Below, one piece after another: positions 53,788 through 64,000 of a stretch of 64,000 nt of DNA. This stretch comes from Bacteroides sp. (GTDB lineage Bacteria; Bacteroidota; Bacteroidia; Bacteroidales; Muribaculaceae), in the NCBI GenBank assembly GCA_014802105.1, contig JAAVCX010000011.1, forward strand, positions 1 through 64,000, read 5' to 3'. Numbering within the stretch: the first letter of the stretch is position 1; the number at the start of each line of letters is the position of its first letter. A program made the position numbers and the translations under genes. The notes beneath the pieces were generated by a model. It saw only the letters and a list, made by a program, of their open reading frames with translations. It ran no database searches and was not told the DNA's origin.

Positions 53788-55758
53788 TCAGAGGACACAC
53801 ACGGCGGTGACAAGACCCAGGAGCACAGCTCCAACGAGATACCACCATATATACATCTGCACCTTGCCGCTCTGGAATCCGCGGATAGCTACCGAGGCGG
53901 CATTGGTAATGTAGGCGAGACCGTTCATAGTGCCGTCGATGACGTGACGGTCAAACCAGGCGATAGGTTTGCAGATACCGTCAAAGATGATGCGGCGGGT
54001 GACGAAGAGATAGAGCTCATCCCAATAGAAACGATGGAGTGCGGCGGTCCAGAGCCAACGGCAGGAGTCGGCCATACGTGTGGGACGATCGTTCTTAGTC
54101 TTATAGAGGAAAGCTGCGAAGCCGATACCGATGATGGCTATCGACATAGAAATGGCAGCTACAGTCCAGTCGATGTGTATGTGATATTCATGACCGTCAA
54201 AGGTGACGAGTCGACCGAAGGGTACCCAGCCGGCTACACACGAGACGATGGCGAGAAACACCAGCGGGAACGACATGGCCAGAGGTGACTCATGAGGCAT
54301 GGAGGCATGGTGGCCGTGGGCCTCCTGCTCCTTGACGCGGGCGGCATAGTCGGGGTTGTCCCACCAGAAGATAAGGAAGTACATGCGGAACATGTAGAAA
54401 GCGGTCATGCCGGCTACCATCATCATCCAGATGCCCCAGAAAGTATTGCGGGCAAAGCAGGCCGTGAGGATCTCGTCTTTGGAGAAGAAACCGGCAAAGG
54501 GCCAGATGCCTGCGATGGCGAGACAGCCGATGAGGAAGGTGATGTGGGTAATGGGCATATACTTGCGCAGGCCACCCATAGCGGTGTAGTTGTTGGAGTG
54601 GACTGCATGTATGAGCGAGCCGGCTCCGAGGAAGAGCAGGGCCTTGAACATGGCGTGGGTGAAGAGGTGGAACATGCCGGCCATGTAGCCGAGACCCTCG
54701 TGGATGGCGTGGTTATTGTAGGAGGCTACGCCGAGCGACACCATCATGAAGGCTATCTGAGAGATAGTCGAGAAGGCCAGGATACGCTTGATGTCGATCT
54801 GGGCGCAGGCCACACAGGCTGCATAGAAAGCGGTGATCGCACCGACCACGGTGATGAATGTCAGAGCCGCATCCTCGAGCATATAGAGGGGGAAGAGTCG
54901 GGCCACGAGATAGACACCGGCCACGACCATCGTGGCGGCATGGATGAGGGCCGACACGGGAGTGGGGCCTTCCATGGCGTCGGGGAGCCAGATGTGGAGG
55001 GGGAGCATGGCCGATTTACCCATACCGCCGGTGAAGATGAGCACCAGCGCCCAGGTCAATACCGAGCAACCCATGAAGGTTGCGCCTCCGAAGCTCTCGA
55101 GGACACCCTGAGGATCGCCCGTCATGGGGAGGAAGTCGAGGTGACCTGTGTAGAACGAGAGTATCAGGATACCGATGAGGAAGCCCAGGTCGGCAAAACG
55201 GGTGACGATAAAGGCCTTCTTACAAGCGGCCACAGCCGAGGGAAGGGTGTAGAAGAAACCGATGAGCAGGAATGAAGAGGCACCCACAAGCTCCCAGAAG
55301 ATATACATCTGGAAAATATTGGTGGCCACCACAAGGCCGAGCATAGAGAAAGAGAAGAGCGACAGGAACGCATAGTAGCGCTGGAAGCCTTTCTCGCCAT
55401 GCATATAGCCAAGCGAATAGACATGAACCATGAATGAAATAGTGGGGATGACTATCAGCATCAGGGCCGAGATGGGATCGAGCAGAAATCCAAGTCTGAT
55501 AGCCAGGGCCGGGGTAAACTGCAGCCAGGTGTAGTTGAACACTGTGTACTGCAGACGGTTGGTACCGTCGATAAAGAGCTCGGAACCTGAGAACCAATAG
55601 GTGAAGGCAGTGTAGTAAGACAGGACGAGAACTACACCCATACCCAAGGTGCCGAGAGTGCCGGCCAGCTTAGGGGTCATTTTCACGCCTCCGAGTCCCA
55701 GCAACAGGAACATGAAGAGCGGAATGGCCAGAATGAGAACGGGAATCGTGATATCCAT
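53788..55758 (-). CDS. nuoL: NADH-quinone oxidoreductase subunit L
   Basis: Distal antiporter-like subunit of complex I, with about 16 helices and a long C-terminal lateral helix. 656 residues. Diagnostic segments: IFWELVGASSFLLIGFFY near 135 with the conserved Glu, LPLHIWLPDAMEGPTPVSAL near 250, HAATMVVAGVYLVARLFP, and HLFTHAMFKALLFLGAGS near 355 with its Lys. The final 50 residues form the helix anchoring the lateral rod (IWWYLVGAVLLGLVTAV). It lies 8 bp after nuoK. Confidence 0.96.
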   Translation of the reverse strand: MDITIPVLILAIPLFMFLLLGLGGVKMTPKLAGTLGTLGMGVVLVLSYYTAFTYWFSGSELFIDGTNRLQYTVFNYTWLQFTPALAIRLGFLLDPISALMLIVIPTISFMVHVYSLGYMHGEKGFQRYYAFLSLFSFSMLGLVVATNIFQMYIFWELVGASSFLLIGFFYTLPSAVAACKKAFIVTRFADLGFLIGILILSFYTGHLDFLPMTGDPQGVLESFGGATFMGCSVLTWALVLIFTGGMGKSAMLPLHIWLPDAMEGPTPVSALIHAATMVVAGVYLVARLFPLYMLEDAALTFITVVGAITAFYAACVACAQIDIKRILAFSTISQIAFMMVSLGVASYNNHAIHEGLGYMAGMFHLFTHAMFKALLFLGAGSLIHAVHSNNYTAMGGLRKYMPITHITFLIGCLAIAGIWPFAGFFSKDEILTACFARNTFWGIWMMMVAGMTAFYMFRMYFLIFWWDNPDYAARVKEQEAHGHHASMPHESPLAMSFPLVFLAIVSCVAGWVPFGRLVTFDGHEYHIHIDWTVAAISMSIAIIGIGFAAFLYKTKNDRPTRMADSCRWLWTAALHRFYWDELYLFVTRRIIFDGICKPIAWFDRHVIDGTMNGLAYITNAASVAIRGFQSGKVQMYIWWYLVGAVLLGLVTAVCVL

Positions 55759-55766
55759 AGGGGGAC

Positions 55767-56078
55767 TTAATGTTTCATTTTAGTTGCATCGGCTACATCT
55801 ATGTTCTTGCTGACCCTGAAGAGGTTGACTATGATAGCGATAGCCAGGGCAGTCTCGGCGGCGGCGATAGCGATGCCGAAGAGGGTGAACATCCATCCCT
55901 GGTCAGAACCGGGATAGAGGTAGCGGTTGAAGATCACAAAGTTGATATCGACAGCGTTGAGCATCAACTCGAGGGAGATGAGCATCGCTATCATGTTGCG
56001 GCGGGTAATGAAGCCGTAGACCCCGCAGCAGAACATCACCAGGGCGGGGATGAGATACCATATTAATGTTATATCCAT
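55767..56078 (-). CDS. nuoK: NADH-quinone oxidoreductase subunit K
   Basis: Small three-helix subunit of the complex I membrane arm, 103 residues. The two buried glutamates essential for proton transfer are present in LISLELMLNAVDINF (near 37) and AAAETALAIAIIV (near 73). It lies 36 bp after nuoJ and 8 bp before nuoL. Confidence 0.96.
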   Translation of the reverse strand: MDITLIWYLIPALVMFCCGVYGFITRRNMIAMLISLELMLNAVDINFVIFNRYLYPGSDQGWMFTLFGIAIAAAETALAIAIIVNLFRVSKNIDVADATKMKH

Positions 56079-56114
56079 GATTAATCAGGTAAGTGTGTGG
56101 TGTGGGGGGGGGAC

Positions 56115-56630
56115 TTAACGTTTACGGGCTATGACCACGCCGCCTATGATACAGGCAAGCAGCAACACACTGACGGCCTCGAAGGGGAGCAGATACTGTG
56201 AATGACCTGTGCCAAGCATAGAGACACCGATCTCTTGCATGGTGGGGTTGGACATGAAGGGGAGGCCGGTGAACAGGTCGGAGCAACGTGAACACAGTGC
56301 CCAGCCACAAGCCACGGCAGCCGCCAGAGCACCGGTGAGACCGAGCAGACGTTTGCGCGACTCGAGCGAGCGGGAGTTGTCGCCGGGACGGGTGGTGAGT
56401 AGGATAGAAAAGACAAACAGCACCACTATACCTCCGGCATAGACCGCGATCTGCACTGTGCCCAGAAACTCATAGTCGAGCTTGAAGTAGAGCGCGGCTG
56501 TGGCAAAGAGGGTAAAGAGCAGATATGTAGCGGCGCGGAGGATCTTGCGGGTGGTGACAGTCAGTACCGAGAAGATGACGATCGCCAGAGCGATGATCCA
56601 GTAACAAATAATGCTTCCTGCTGATTCCAT
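56115..56630 (-). CDS. nuoJ: NADH-quinone oxidoreductase subunit J
   Basis: Five-helix membrane subunit of complex I, 171 residues. Helix 3 carries the family motif EFLGTVQIAVYAGGIVVLFVFSIL (segment near 55-78, with the Tyr-Ala-Gly-Gly pi-bulge that gates coupling). It follows nuoI by 45 bp. TTTAAGCAATCTA lies about 17 bp upstream of its ATG. C-terminus ends KR as is common for membrane insertion. Confidence 0.94.
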   Translation of the reverse strand: MESAGSIICYWIIALAIVIFSVLTVTTRKILRAATYLLFTLFATAALYFKLDYEFLGTVQIAVYAGGIVVLFVFSILLTTRPGDNSRSLESRKRLLGLTGALAAAVACGWALCSRCSDLFTGLPFMSNPTMQEIGVSMLGTGHSQYLLPFEAVSVLLLACIIGGVVIARKR

Positions 56631-56675
56631 ATATACGGTAGAAATGTAGATTGCTTAAAGGGAGTGAGAAGAGGA

Positions 56676-57407
56676 TCAGGCCTGGGTGTCGGAGTTCTTG
56701 GCGGCCTTGGCTGCGGCAGCCTTGAGGATAGCCTCGCGGATCTTTTCGAGCTTGGCGGGATCGGCGGCGGCAGCGGCGAGTGCCTTCTTCTGAGGCTCGG
56801 TGAGCTCGATGCCTGCCAGGGGATCGTTGTCGGCGGCCACGCCTGTCGACGCGGCGGCTTTCTTAGCCTCGGCGGCAGCCTTTGCGGCAGCTATCTTAGC
56901 CTCCTTTTCGGCCAGGAATTTGGCCTTCTCCTCAGCCGTTGGTTCGGGCTCGGGCTTCTCGGGGAGATAGTTGAGCTTCTTGACAAGTTTGCCACGGGTG
57001 AAGACAGCCTGCTCGAAGTCGTTGGAAAACTCCAGGGCGTCGGTCGGACAGTTCACTACGCAGAGCTGGCAGAAGGTGCAAGAGCCCAGGTCGTAGATAT
57101 ACTTGTCGAGTTTCTTTTTCTTACGTCCGTCCCAGGTCTCGACGGTCGAGATGTCGAGATTGATTGTGCCGTTGGGACATACACGTTCACAGGTGCCACA
57201 GGCGATACACTTGTGATTGCCCTGATCGTCATACTTCAGGGTGAGTTCCGCACGGAAGCGGTCGGCCACCGGGAGATTGTCGCGGTTGTCGGGATACTCT
57301 TCGGTGATTTTAGGGGTAACAAACTCTTTACCGGTCACCGACATGCCCTTGAGCAGGGAGGCGATTCCGGTTCCGAGATTTGAGAAGTATTCTTTTACAC
57401 TACCCAT
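56676..57407 (-). CDS. nuoI: NADH-quinone oxidoreductase subunit I with long Ala/Lys-rich tail
   Basis: Carries two [4Fe-4S] clusters (N6a and N6b) between the electron input module and the quinone site. The cluster motifs are CIACGTCERVCPNGTI near 68-83 and CTFCQLCVVNCPTDAL near 110-125. The core ends near residue 150; the remaining 90 residues are low-complexity Ala/Lys/Glu-rich helix (for example AEKEAKIAAAKAAAEAKKAA), an addition to the 150-180 residues usual for NuoI. It is the first nuo gene here and lies only 34 bp after atpG. nuoA, nuoB, nuoCD and nuoH are not upstream of it. Confidence 0.93.
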   Translation of the reverse strand: MGSVKEYFSNLGTGIASLLKGMSVTGKEFVTPKITEEYPDNRDNLPVADRFRAELTLKYDDQGNHKCIACGTCERVCPNGTINLDISTVETWDGRKKKKLDKYIYDLGSCTFCQLCVVNCPTDALEFSNDFEQAVFTRGKLVKKLNYLPEKPEPEPTAEEKAKFLAEKEAKIAAAKAAAEAKKAAASTGVAADNDPLAGIELTEPQKKALAAAAADPAKLEKIREAILKAAAAKAAKNSDTQA

Positions 57408-57441
57408 TTTACTATTTCGTTTCTAAATATTTTGCGCGTGT

Positions 57442-58329
57442 TTAATCGTTTTTCACCTGGCCGCCGAGTATATCGAGCAGTTCGGTGGTGATACCTTGCT
57501 GACGCAGCTTGTTATACTCGAGCTGGAGGTCGTCAAGGAGGTTCTTGGCATTATCGTTGGCGCTCTGCATGGCCATGACACGGGCGGCCTGTTCGGAAGC
57601 GCGGTTTTCAGTAAAGACTTCCTGCATCACCGAGAGGAGATACATCGGGAGCACCGATCGATAGATCGTGGAGGCGTCGGGCTCGAAGATGCAGGGACGG
57701 AAAGCGGCCTGAGCCCCCGAGGAGGTGAGATCGGCGGAATCGACAGGCAGATAGCGGTCGCAACGCAGACGCTGGCGCGAGACGCTCTGGAAATTCATAT
57801 AGAGAAGATCCACGCAGTCTATCTCCCCGGCCAGGTACATGTCGCAGAGCCGGCGCGAGAAAGCCTTGACGGCGTCGCCGGCGCTCTTGGAGTTGATCTC
57901 GGGATCATTGACCACGACTATCGAGCTGTCGGCTATCTTTCTGACGGCACGGTCGATCTTGCGTCCGACGGTAAAGATGGTGAACTTCACTTCCCTACCC
58001 CACTTCTCACGGCCCTCGTTGATTCGAGCGAGGAGATCCTTGAAAATATTGATATTGTATCCGCCGCAAAGGCCATCGTCAGAGCCGAGCACCACGATAG
58101 CGGCATTGCTCACCTGGCGAGGCTCGCTCAGGGGTGAGGAGAAGTCGGCATCGGTGGAGAGCAGATTGCCTATGATGGTCTCGATCTGAGCGCGGAAGGG
58201 GAGCAGTTTGCGCAGGTCGGCCTCGGCACGGTGCATCTTGGCCGATGAAATCATCTTCATGGCACCGGTGATTTTCTCACTGGATGCCACTGAGCCGATG
58301 CGGCCTTTTAGTTCGCGGAGTGTTGCCAT
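57442..58329 (-). CDS. atpG: ATP synthase gamma subunit
   Basis: Central rotor shaft of F1. I place the start at 58329 (MATLRELKGRIGSVASSEKI), because the frame remains open upstream but without family resemblance; this gives 295 residues. N- and C-terminal helices of the coiled-coil shaft are visible (ITGAMKMISSAKMHRAE; ENRASEQAARVMAMQSANDNA), with the conserved Met-Lys catch region near 23. The middle Rossmann-like domain has VVLGSDDGLCGGYN. Last gene of the atp operon, 51 bp after atpA. Confidence 0.95.
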   Translation of the reverse strand: MATLRELKGRIGSVASSEKITGAMKMISSAKMHRAEADLRKLLPFRAQIETIIGNLLSTDADFSSPLSEPRQVSNAAIVVLGSDDGLCGGYNINIFKDLLARINEGREKWGREVKFTIFTVGRKIDRAVRKIADSSIVVVNDPEINSKSAGDAVKAFSRRLCDMYLAGEIDCVDLLYMNFQSVSRQRLRCDRYLPVDSADLTSSGAQAAFRPCIFEPDASTIYRSVLPMYLLSVMQEVFTENRASEQAARVMAMQSANDNAKNLLDDLQLEYNKLRQQGITTELLDILGGQVKND

Positions 58330-58380
58330 TGTCTGTGACGGTGAATGAAAAGGTAAGGAGCTGAGGAGTAAATGCAATTA

Positions 58381-59952
<1,572 letters not shown>

Positions 59953-59991
59953 TGTAAGTGTGAGATTGGGGGGTATAAAGAATGGGGGTGA

Positions 59992-60540
59992 TTATTTTCT
60001 AAGGAGGTTGTGGCGAAGCTGTTTGAGCTCGTTGGCCACTGAAGCGTCGAGACGCTCATTGTCGACACTGACGGTGAAACCGCCTATCAGGTCGGGGTCT
60101 ATCTCATGATGATAGTCCATGGTTGCACCGTCGAGATGACCGGCTATAAGCCTGCGCAGTCGTTCCTCGTCGGCGGGATCCATAGGGGCCGCGGAGGTGA
60201 CGGTGACCAGACGGATATTATGACGCTGCCTGTAGATGCGCAGGTAGGACAGGGCGATATCGCGGGCCATGTCAAGGCGATTGTTCTCGGCAAGCAGAGC
60301 TACAAAGCTGTCGACAACGGGGTCGTTGCCCTGACTTACACCGGCAGCGGTGTATATGAGCTTTATTTTGTCGGCCTTGGGCACAAACGGGTTGCTCATG
60401 GTCTTGTCGAGTGCCGGCTCGGAGGCAAAAGAGTCTGCAAGCTGTTTCATACCCTCGAAGAGACGCGAGTCGTCGCCTTTCTCGGCGGCATACTCATAGA
60501 GGGCCTTGGCATAGCGGCTTGGGATGAGACCTTGATTCAT
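59992..60540 (-). CDS. atpH: ATP synthase delta subunit
   Basis: Stator subunit linking F1 alpha to the b dimer. 182 residues: an N-terminal six-helix bundle (SRYAKALYEYAAEKG near 7-21) and a C-terminal domain with DPDLIGGFTVSVDNERLDASVANEL-type ending (DPDLIGGFTVSVDNERLDAS near 148-167), which is the most conserved part. Separated from atpF by an unusual 204-bp gap with two GC-rich hairpins. Confidence 0.93.
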   Translation of the reverse strand: MNQGLIPSRYAKALYEYAAEKGDDSRLFEGMKQLADSFASEPALDKTMSNPFVPKADKIKLIYTAAGVSQGNDPVVDSFVALLAENNRLDMARDIALSYLRIYRQRHNIRLVTVTSAAPMDPADEERLRRLIAGHLDGATMDYHHEIDPDLIGGFTVSVDNERLDASVANELKQLRHNLLRK

Positions 60541-60635
60541 GGCTCGATGGTTGGTGGTTGTGGATATAAGGGAGTTGGGAGATACTGGAGGAGTGCGCGG
60601 GAGAAGGATATTTCCGTTGCGGGAGGACTCTCGCC

Positions 60636-60731
60636 CGTCCGCCGGAGAGGACTCCGACGGACGTTGAGAGAGCGGGTGGATGTCAGTGGAAGGGACTGCC
60701 GGGAGAACTTTGGGGCCTCTGTAAGAGCCCC
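60636..60731 (-). other. Two GC-rich hairpins in the atpF-atpH gap
   Basis: The 204-bp gap 60541-60744 holds no gene. Nearest atpF, GGGGCTCT and AGAGGCCCC (60731-60712, minus strand) form a short stem-loop just after the atpF stop. Further on, CGTCCGTCGGAG and CTCCGGCGGACG (60663-60652 and 60647-60636) form a 12-bp stem with one G-U pair and a 4-nt loop. Neither has a T-tract, so partial termination, RNA processing or 3'-end protection are options. Confidence 0.6.
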
Positions 60732-60744
60732 GCGGTAATCACGG

Positions 60745-61245
60745 TCAGTTGCTTTGCTTCTCCATCTCGTCGAGGAGCGAGCTCACGAGTTTTTCCTGAG
60801 CTTTCTCCTCCTTGAGCTGATTGCGCACCACTTTCTGAGCGATGTCCAGCGCAAAGGTCGACACCTCATTGCGGAATTGCTCCTGAGCGGCTTTGCGTTC
60901 CTGCTCGATAGAGATCTTGGCGTTGTCCATCACTTTCTTGGCCTCAGCCTGGGCAGCCGATCGAGCCTCATCGATAATCTGAGTCTTCATACGATCGGCC
61001 TCACGGAGCATATCGGCCTGTTGGCGACGGGCTTCTGCTATGTATTTATCCGCCTCTTCGCGGGCATGGTCAAGCTGTAGTTTGGCATTTTGAGCATACT
61101 CCACACCCTTGTCGATGAGGTCGGCACGGTCAGATACACCCTTGATGATCGCGGGCCAACCCCAACGCCACAGGATGACGAAGAGGATGCCAAACGACAC
61201 GAACATCCAGAATATCAGACCGAAATCAGGCGTGAACAGTTCCAT
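60745..61245 (-). CDS. atpF: ATP synthase b subunit
   Basis: Peripheral stalk of the F-type ATP synthase. 166 residues: one N-terminal membrane helix (GLIFWMFVSFGILFVILWRWGWP) of the usual bacterial b type, then a long charged coiled coil (about 35-160, Ala/Glu/Lys/Gln-rich). It lies 19 bp after atpE and is followed by the hairpin-bearing gap. Confidence 0.95.
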   Translation of the reverse strand: MELFTPDFGLIFWMFVSFGILFVILWRWGWPAIIKGVSDRADLIDKGVEYAQNAKLQLDHAREEADKYIAEARRQQADMLREADRMKTQIIDEARSAAQAEAKKVMDNAKISIEQERKAAQEQFRNEVSTFALDIAQKVVRNQLKEEKAQEKLVSSLLDEMEKQSN

Positions 61246-61264
61246 AACGGAGGAGTGCCAGACG

Positions 61265-61513
61265 TTAGCCTACAAACATTGCAAGGATACAAACAATGAC
61301 AGCGAAGAGAGCCACACCCTCGATAAGGGCGGCGATCACGATCATGTTGCTACGGATATCACCGGTCGATTCGGGCTGACGGGCGATGGCCTCCATGGCC
61401 GAGCCACCGATCTTGCCGATGCCGATGCCTGCGCCGATTGCTGCGATAGCTGCACCGATGCACACACCGATGCCGAGAGTTCCTTCGATAGCTGCTAAAA
61501 TTGTTGCTAACAT
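61265..61513 (-). CDS. atpE: ATP synthase c subunit
   Basis: Proteolipid of the rotor ring, 82 residues, two helices joined by the polar loop ARQPE. The ion-binding carboxylate is Glu in AALIEGVALFAV (near 65). Compared from memory with the Na+-type c subunit of Ilyobacter tartaricus, the Gln of helix 1 is Ile (GIGIGKIGG) and the Ser after the Glu is Gly, so the ring should bind H+ rather than Na+. Gly-rich helix 1 (GAGIGIG) is normal. Confidence 0.96.
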   Translation of the reverse strand: MLATILAAIEGTLGIGVCIGAAIAAIGAGIGIGKIGGSAMEAIARQPESTGDIRSNMIVIAALIEGVALFAVIVCILAMFVG

Positions 61514-61600
61514 AATGGTAAAGGGATTTGAGGGGTTGGTATATTTTTGATTAATTATCTTGATGTGAGTATCTGTCTATTCAGAGGAGAGGTCGGCCAC

Positions 61601-62755
61601 TCAGGGATTGGAGGGTACAACAGGAGTCTCGGCCTCAGGGGAGTGTTTCTCGTGATGGCCTTCTTCCTGGCCAAGTGCGATAAACAGGGTCGAGAGCATG
61701 GTGAACACGTAGGCCTGAATGAAGCTCACCAGCACATCGATGCAGAGCATGAACACCGAGAAGATCACCGAGACAATGGTAGTGGCACCGGTGACTACCG
61801 GCCCCATGGCTGCAAATATGAAGATGAGCAGAGTGAGCACGATGACAATCATGTGGCCGCCCATCATATTGGCAAAGAGACGCACGGTGAGAGCCGCAGG
61901 CTTGGTGAAAATACCGAAGATCTCGATTACAGGCATGATGGGCAGAGGATATTTGAGCCACCAGGGCACATCGGGATTGAATATCTCCTTCCAATAATGC
62001 TTTGTAGCAAAGATGTTGGTGATGAAGAAGGTGAGGAGCGCGAGCACCAGAGTCACGGCTATATTGCCGGTGAGGTTGGCTCCGCCGGGAAAGACGACTA
62101 TCAGACCCATGAGGTTCATAATGAGGATGAAGAAGAACACCGTGAGCAGATAGGGGGCGAATTTATCGGCCTTATCCTTGAGCGTGGGTTTGATGACGCC
62201 GTCATAGATGAACATGATGACAAACTCTATGGCACCGGTCATGCGGCGGGGAGCTTTCTTGCCTTGGGTCTTGTGCCACCGGGCCACCGAGAGGACAGCC
62301 CAACAACACAGGAGAACAGTGATGAAGAGGGCACACACGTTTTTTGTCACGGATATATCAACAACCGGCTTGACCTCGTTGCCGTCGATGATCTCGACGA
62401 TCTTTCCCTTGTAAGGACTGTCCTTTCCGGCAATGCGGAAGTCGCAGTTGCCGTCGCGATAGGTCTTGCCATGGTCGACACGAGCCGAGGAGAAAACATG
62501 AAGGCCGTCGCTACCCCACACGATGACGGGGAGCGGTATCGACTTGTGATGATTGAAAGGCATCTCCCACCCGTAACGGTCGCCGAGATGCTCGAAGATA
62601 ATGCTCTGGGCATCCACGCTGCCTGACTTTTCGTCGTGGTCAGCGGTCGCGGTCGACTCGTCCTGAAGCGTGGCCGGGACGCGAGCTTCTGCCATGACGG
62701 GCATCATCATGACTATAAGCGCGAGGGTGAGCAATGAAAAAATTTGTTTCATCAT
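61601..62755 (-). CDS. atpB: ATP synthase a subunit, with N-terminal extension
   Basis: Membrane proton channel subunit. I start at the ATG at 62755 (MMKQIFSLLTLALIVMMMPV), 19 bp after atpC; a further upstream frame would overlap atpC. The 384 residues include a signal-like N-terminal helix and a soluble extension of about 120 residues (with a Trp-Gly-Trp-containing region) before the five-helix core, as in other Bacteroidota. The essential Arg is in AALTVRLFANMMGGHM near 295, and the helix 5 region reads VSFIQAYVFTMLSTLFI. No AtpI-like gene separates it from atpC. Confidence 0.94.
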   Translation of the reverse strand: MMKQIFSLLTLALIVMMMPVMAEARVPATLQDESTATADHDEKSGSVDAQSIIFEHLGDRYGWEMPFNHHKSIPLPVIVWGSDGLHVFSSARVDHGKTYRDGNCDFRIAGKDSPYKGKIVEIIDGNEVKPVVDISVTKNVCALFITVLLCCWAVLSVARWHKTQGKKAPRRMTGAIEFVIMFIYDGVIKPTLKDKADKFAPYLLTVFFFILIMNLMGLIVVFPGGANLTGNIAVTLVLALLTFFITNIFATKHYWKEIFNPDVPWWLKYPLPIMPVIEIFGIFTKPAALTVRLFANMMGGHMIVIVLTLLIFIFAAMGPVVTGATTIVSVIFSVFMLCIDVLVSFIQAYVFTMLSTLFIALGQEEGHHEKHSPEAETPVVPSNP

Positions 62756-62774
62756 CTTGAAAGAGCGGGAGAGG

Positions 62775-63008
62775 TTAATAAATACACACCGACACAATAT
62801 TGCGGTCGACATCGGCTATACCACCCTCGATGGAGAGGGAATGTTCGCCGTCGGGAGCCGCGTAACGCACCACTCCGGGAGTGAGCGTGGAGATAAGCGA
62901 TGCGTGGCCGGGAAGCACCGTGAATGCTCCCATTGCACCCGGGAGGTGTACTACCGAGGCTTCGCCCTCATATAGGACATTGTCGGCCGAAATGATCTTG
63001 AGTGTCAT
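62775..63008 (-). CDS. atpC: ATP synthase epsilon subunit, short form
   Basis: 77 residues containing only the N-terminal beta-sandwich (LKIISADNVLYEGEASVVHL; FTVLPGHASLISTLTPGVV). The C-terminal two-helix inhibitory domain of the longer enteric epsilon is missing, a form common in Bacteroidota. The loss implies that ATP hydrolysis is not restrained by the epsilon hook. It lies 79 bp after atpD. Confidence 0.93.
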   Translation of the reverse strand: MTLKIISADNVLYEGEASVVHLPGAMGAFTVLPGHASLISTLTPGVVRYAAPDGEHSLSIEGGIADVDRNIVSVCIY

Positions 63009-63087
63009 CGCGTAGAGTGTGTGGGGTGTAGAGGGGTGAAAGGATGATGTTTAACAGTAGAGCCGCAGGGAGAACCGGGGCTTAATA

Positions 63088-64000
<913 letters not shown>

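Noticed and set aside
52390-55275. Long antisense frames opposite nuoM and nuoL
   Set aside because: Opposite strongly conserved complex I genes; products are charged and show no family pattern.
47179-56659. Shared 13-mer TAGATTGCTTAAA at 47179-47191 and 56647-56659
   Set aside because: Many 13-mers are expected to recur once by chance in 64 kb, so two copies alone are not evidence of a motif.
62756-62812. Upstream-extended start for atpB
   Set aside because: Would overlap atpC by 38 bp, and the MMKQIFSLL start gives a clean signal-like N-terminus.

Overview
The window is one contiguous stretch of a Bacteroidales chromosome. Lineage markers seen in the sequence are promoters of the Bacteroidota type (TTTG, about 20 bp, then TAnnTTTG), families largely restricted to Bacteroidota (DUF4831, DUF4493, PCMD lipoproteins), a Nudix-fold arabinose regulator inside an ara operon laid out as I recall it from Bacteroides, and an ATP synthase operon in the order D-C-B-E-F-H-A-G with a short epsilon subunit. 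Genes are GC-rich and intergenic DNA is AT-rich. A Muribaculaceae-like gut commensal is my best guess, but that rank is inference.

Layout. 1-648: end of an MFS transporter. 800-9840 (minus): secreted tricorn-like protease, EamA transporter, DUF4831 protein, Nnr metabolite-repair enzyme and an ABC-F ATPase; a 200-bp heptanucleotide array sits just upstream of the nnr promoter. 10195-11330 (plus): phosphoribosyltransferase overlapping a HAD phosphatase. 11518-13746 (minus): PNPase. 14324-16668 (plus): aminopeptidase P and a gamma-carbonic-anhydrase-like protein. 16783-19298 (minus): gltX and argC, translationally overlapped. 19465-20654 (plus): Rex and an FAH-like protein. 20867-28454 (plus): the L-arabinose operon (mutarotase lipoprotein, Na+/sugar symporter, Nudix-type AraR, AraD, AraA, ribulokinase), with a clear promoter and a perfect 8+5+8 inverted repeat at its start site. 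28590-34489 (minus): HdeD-like membrane protein, GH13 amylase, patatin, GH106-like enzyme. 34677-40282 (plus): DNA polymerase III delta', a MITE-like palindrome, an AddB-like nuclease and HemW. 40336-50608 (minus): thioredoxin-fold protein, glycosyltransferase, a four-gene surface locus (two PCMD lipoproteins around two paralogous beta-barrels) and glutamate racemase. 50782-64000 (minus): the F1Fo ATP synthase operon running directly into nuoI-J-K-L-M-N.

How the genes work together. The arabinose operon is a complete uptake, anomer-conversion, isomerase, kinase and epimerase route feeding the pentose phosphate pathway, with its own regulator. The energy cluster joins the proton-pumping membrane arm of complex I, plus its Fe-S subunit NuoI, to ATP synthase; nuoA, B, C/D and H are absent here. 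The PCMD/DUF4493/beta-barrel locus is the best candidate for an uncharacterised cell-surface system. Intergenic extras include bidirectional terminators, a candidate small RNA, a candidate 24-residue membrane peptide and two GC-rich hairpins inside the atp operon. No rRNA, tRNA, CRISPR array or intact transposase gene was recognised.
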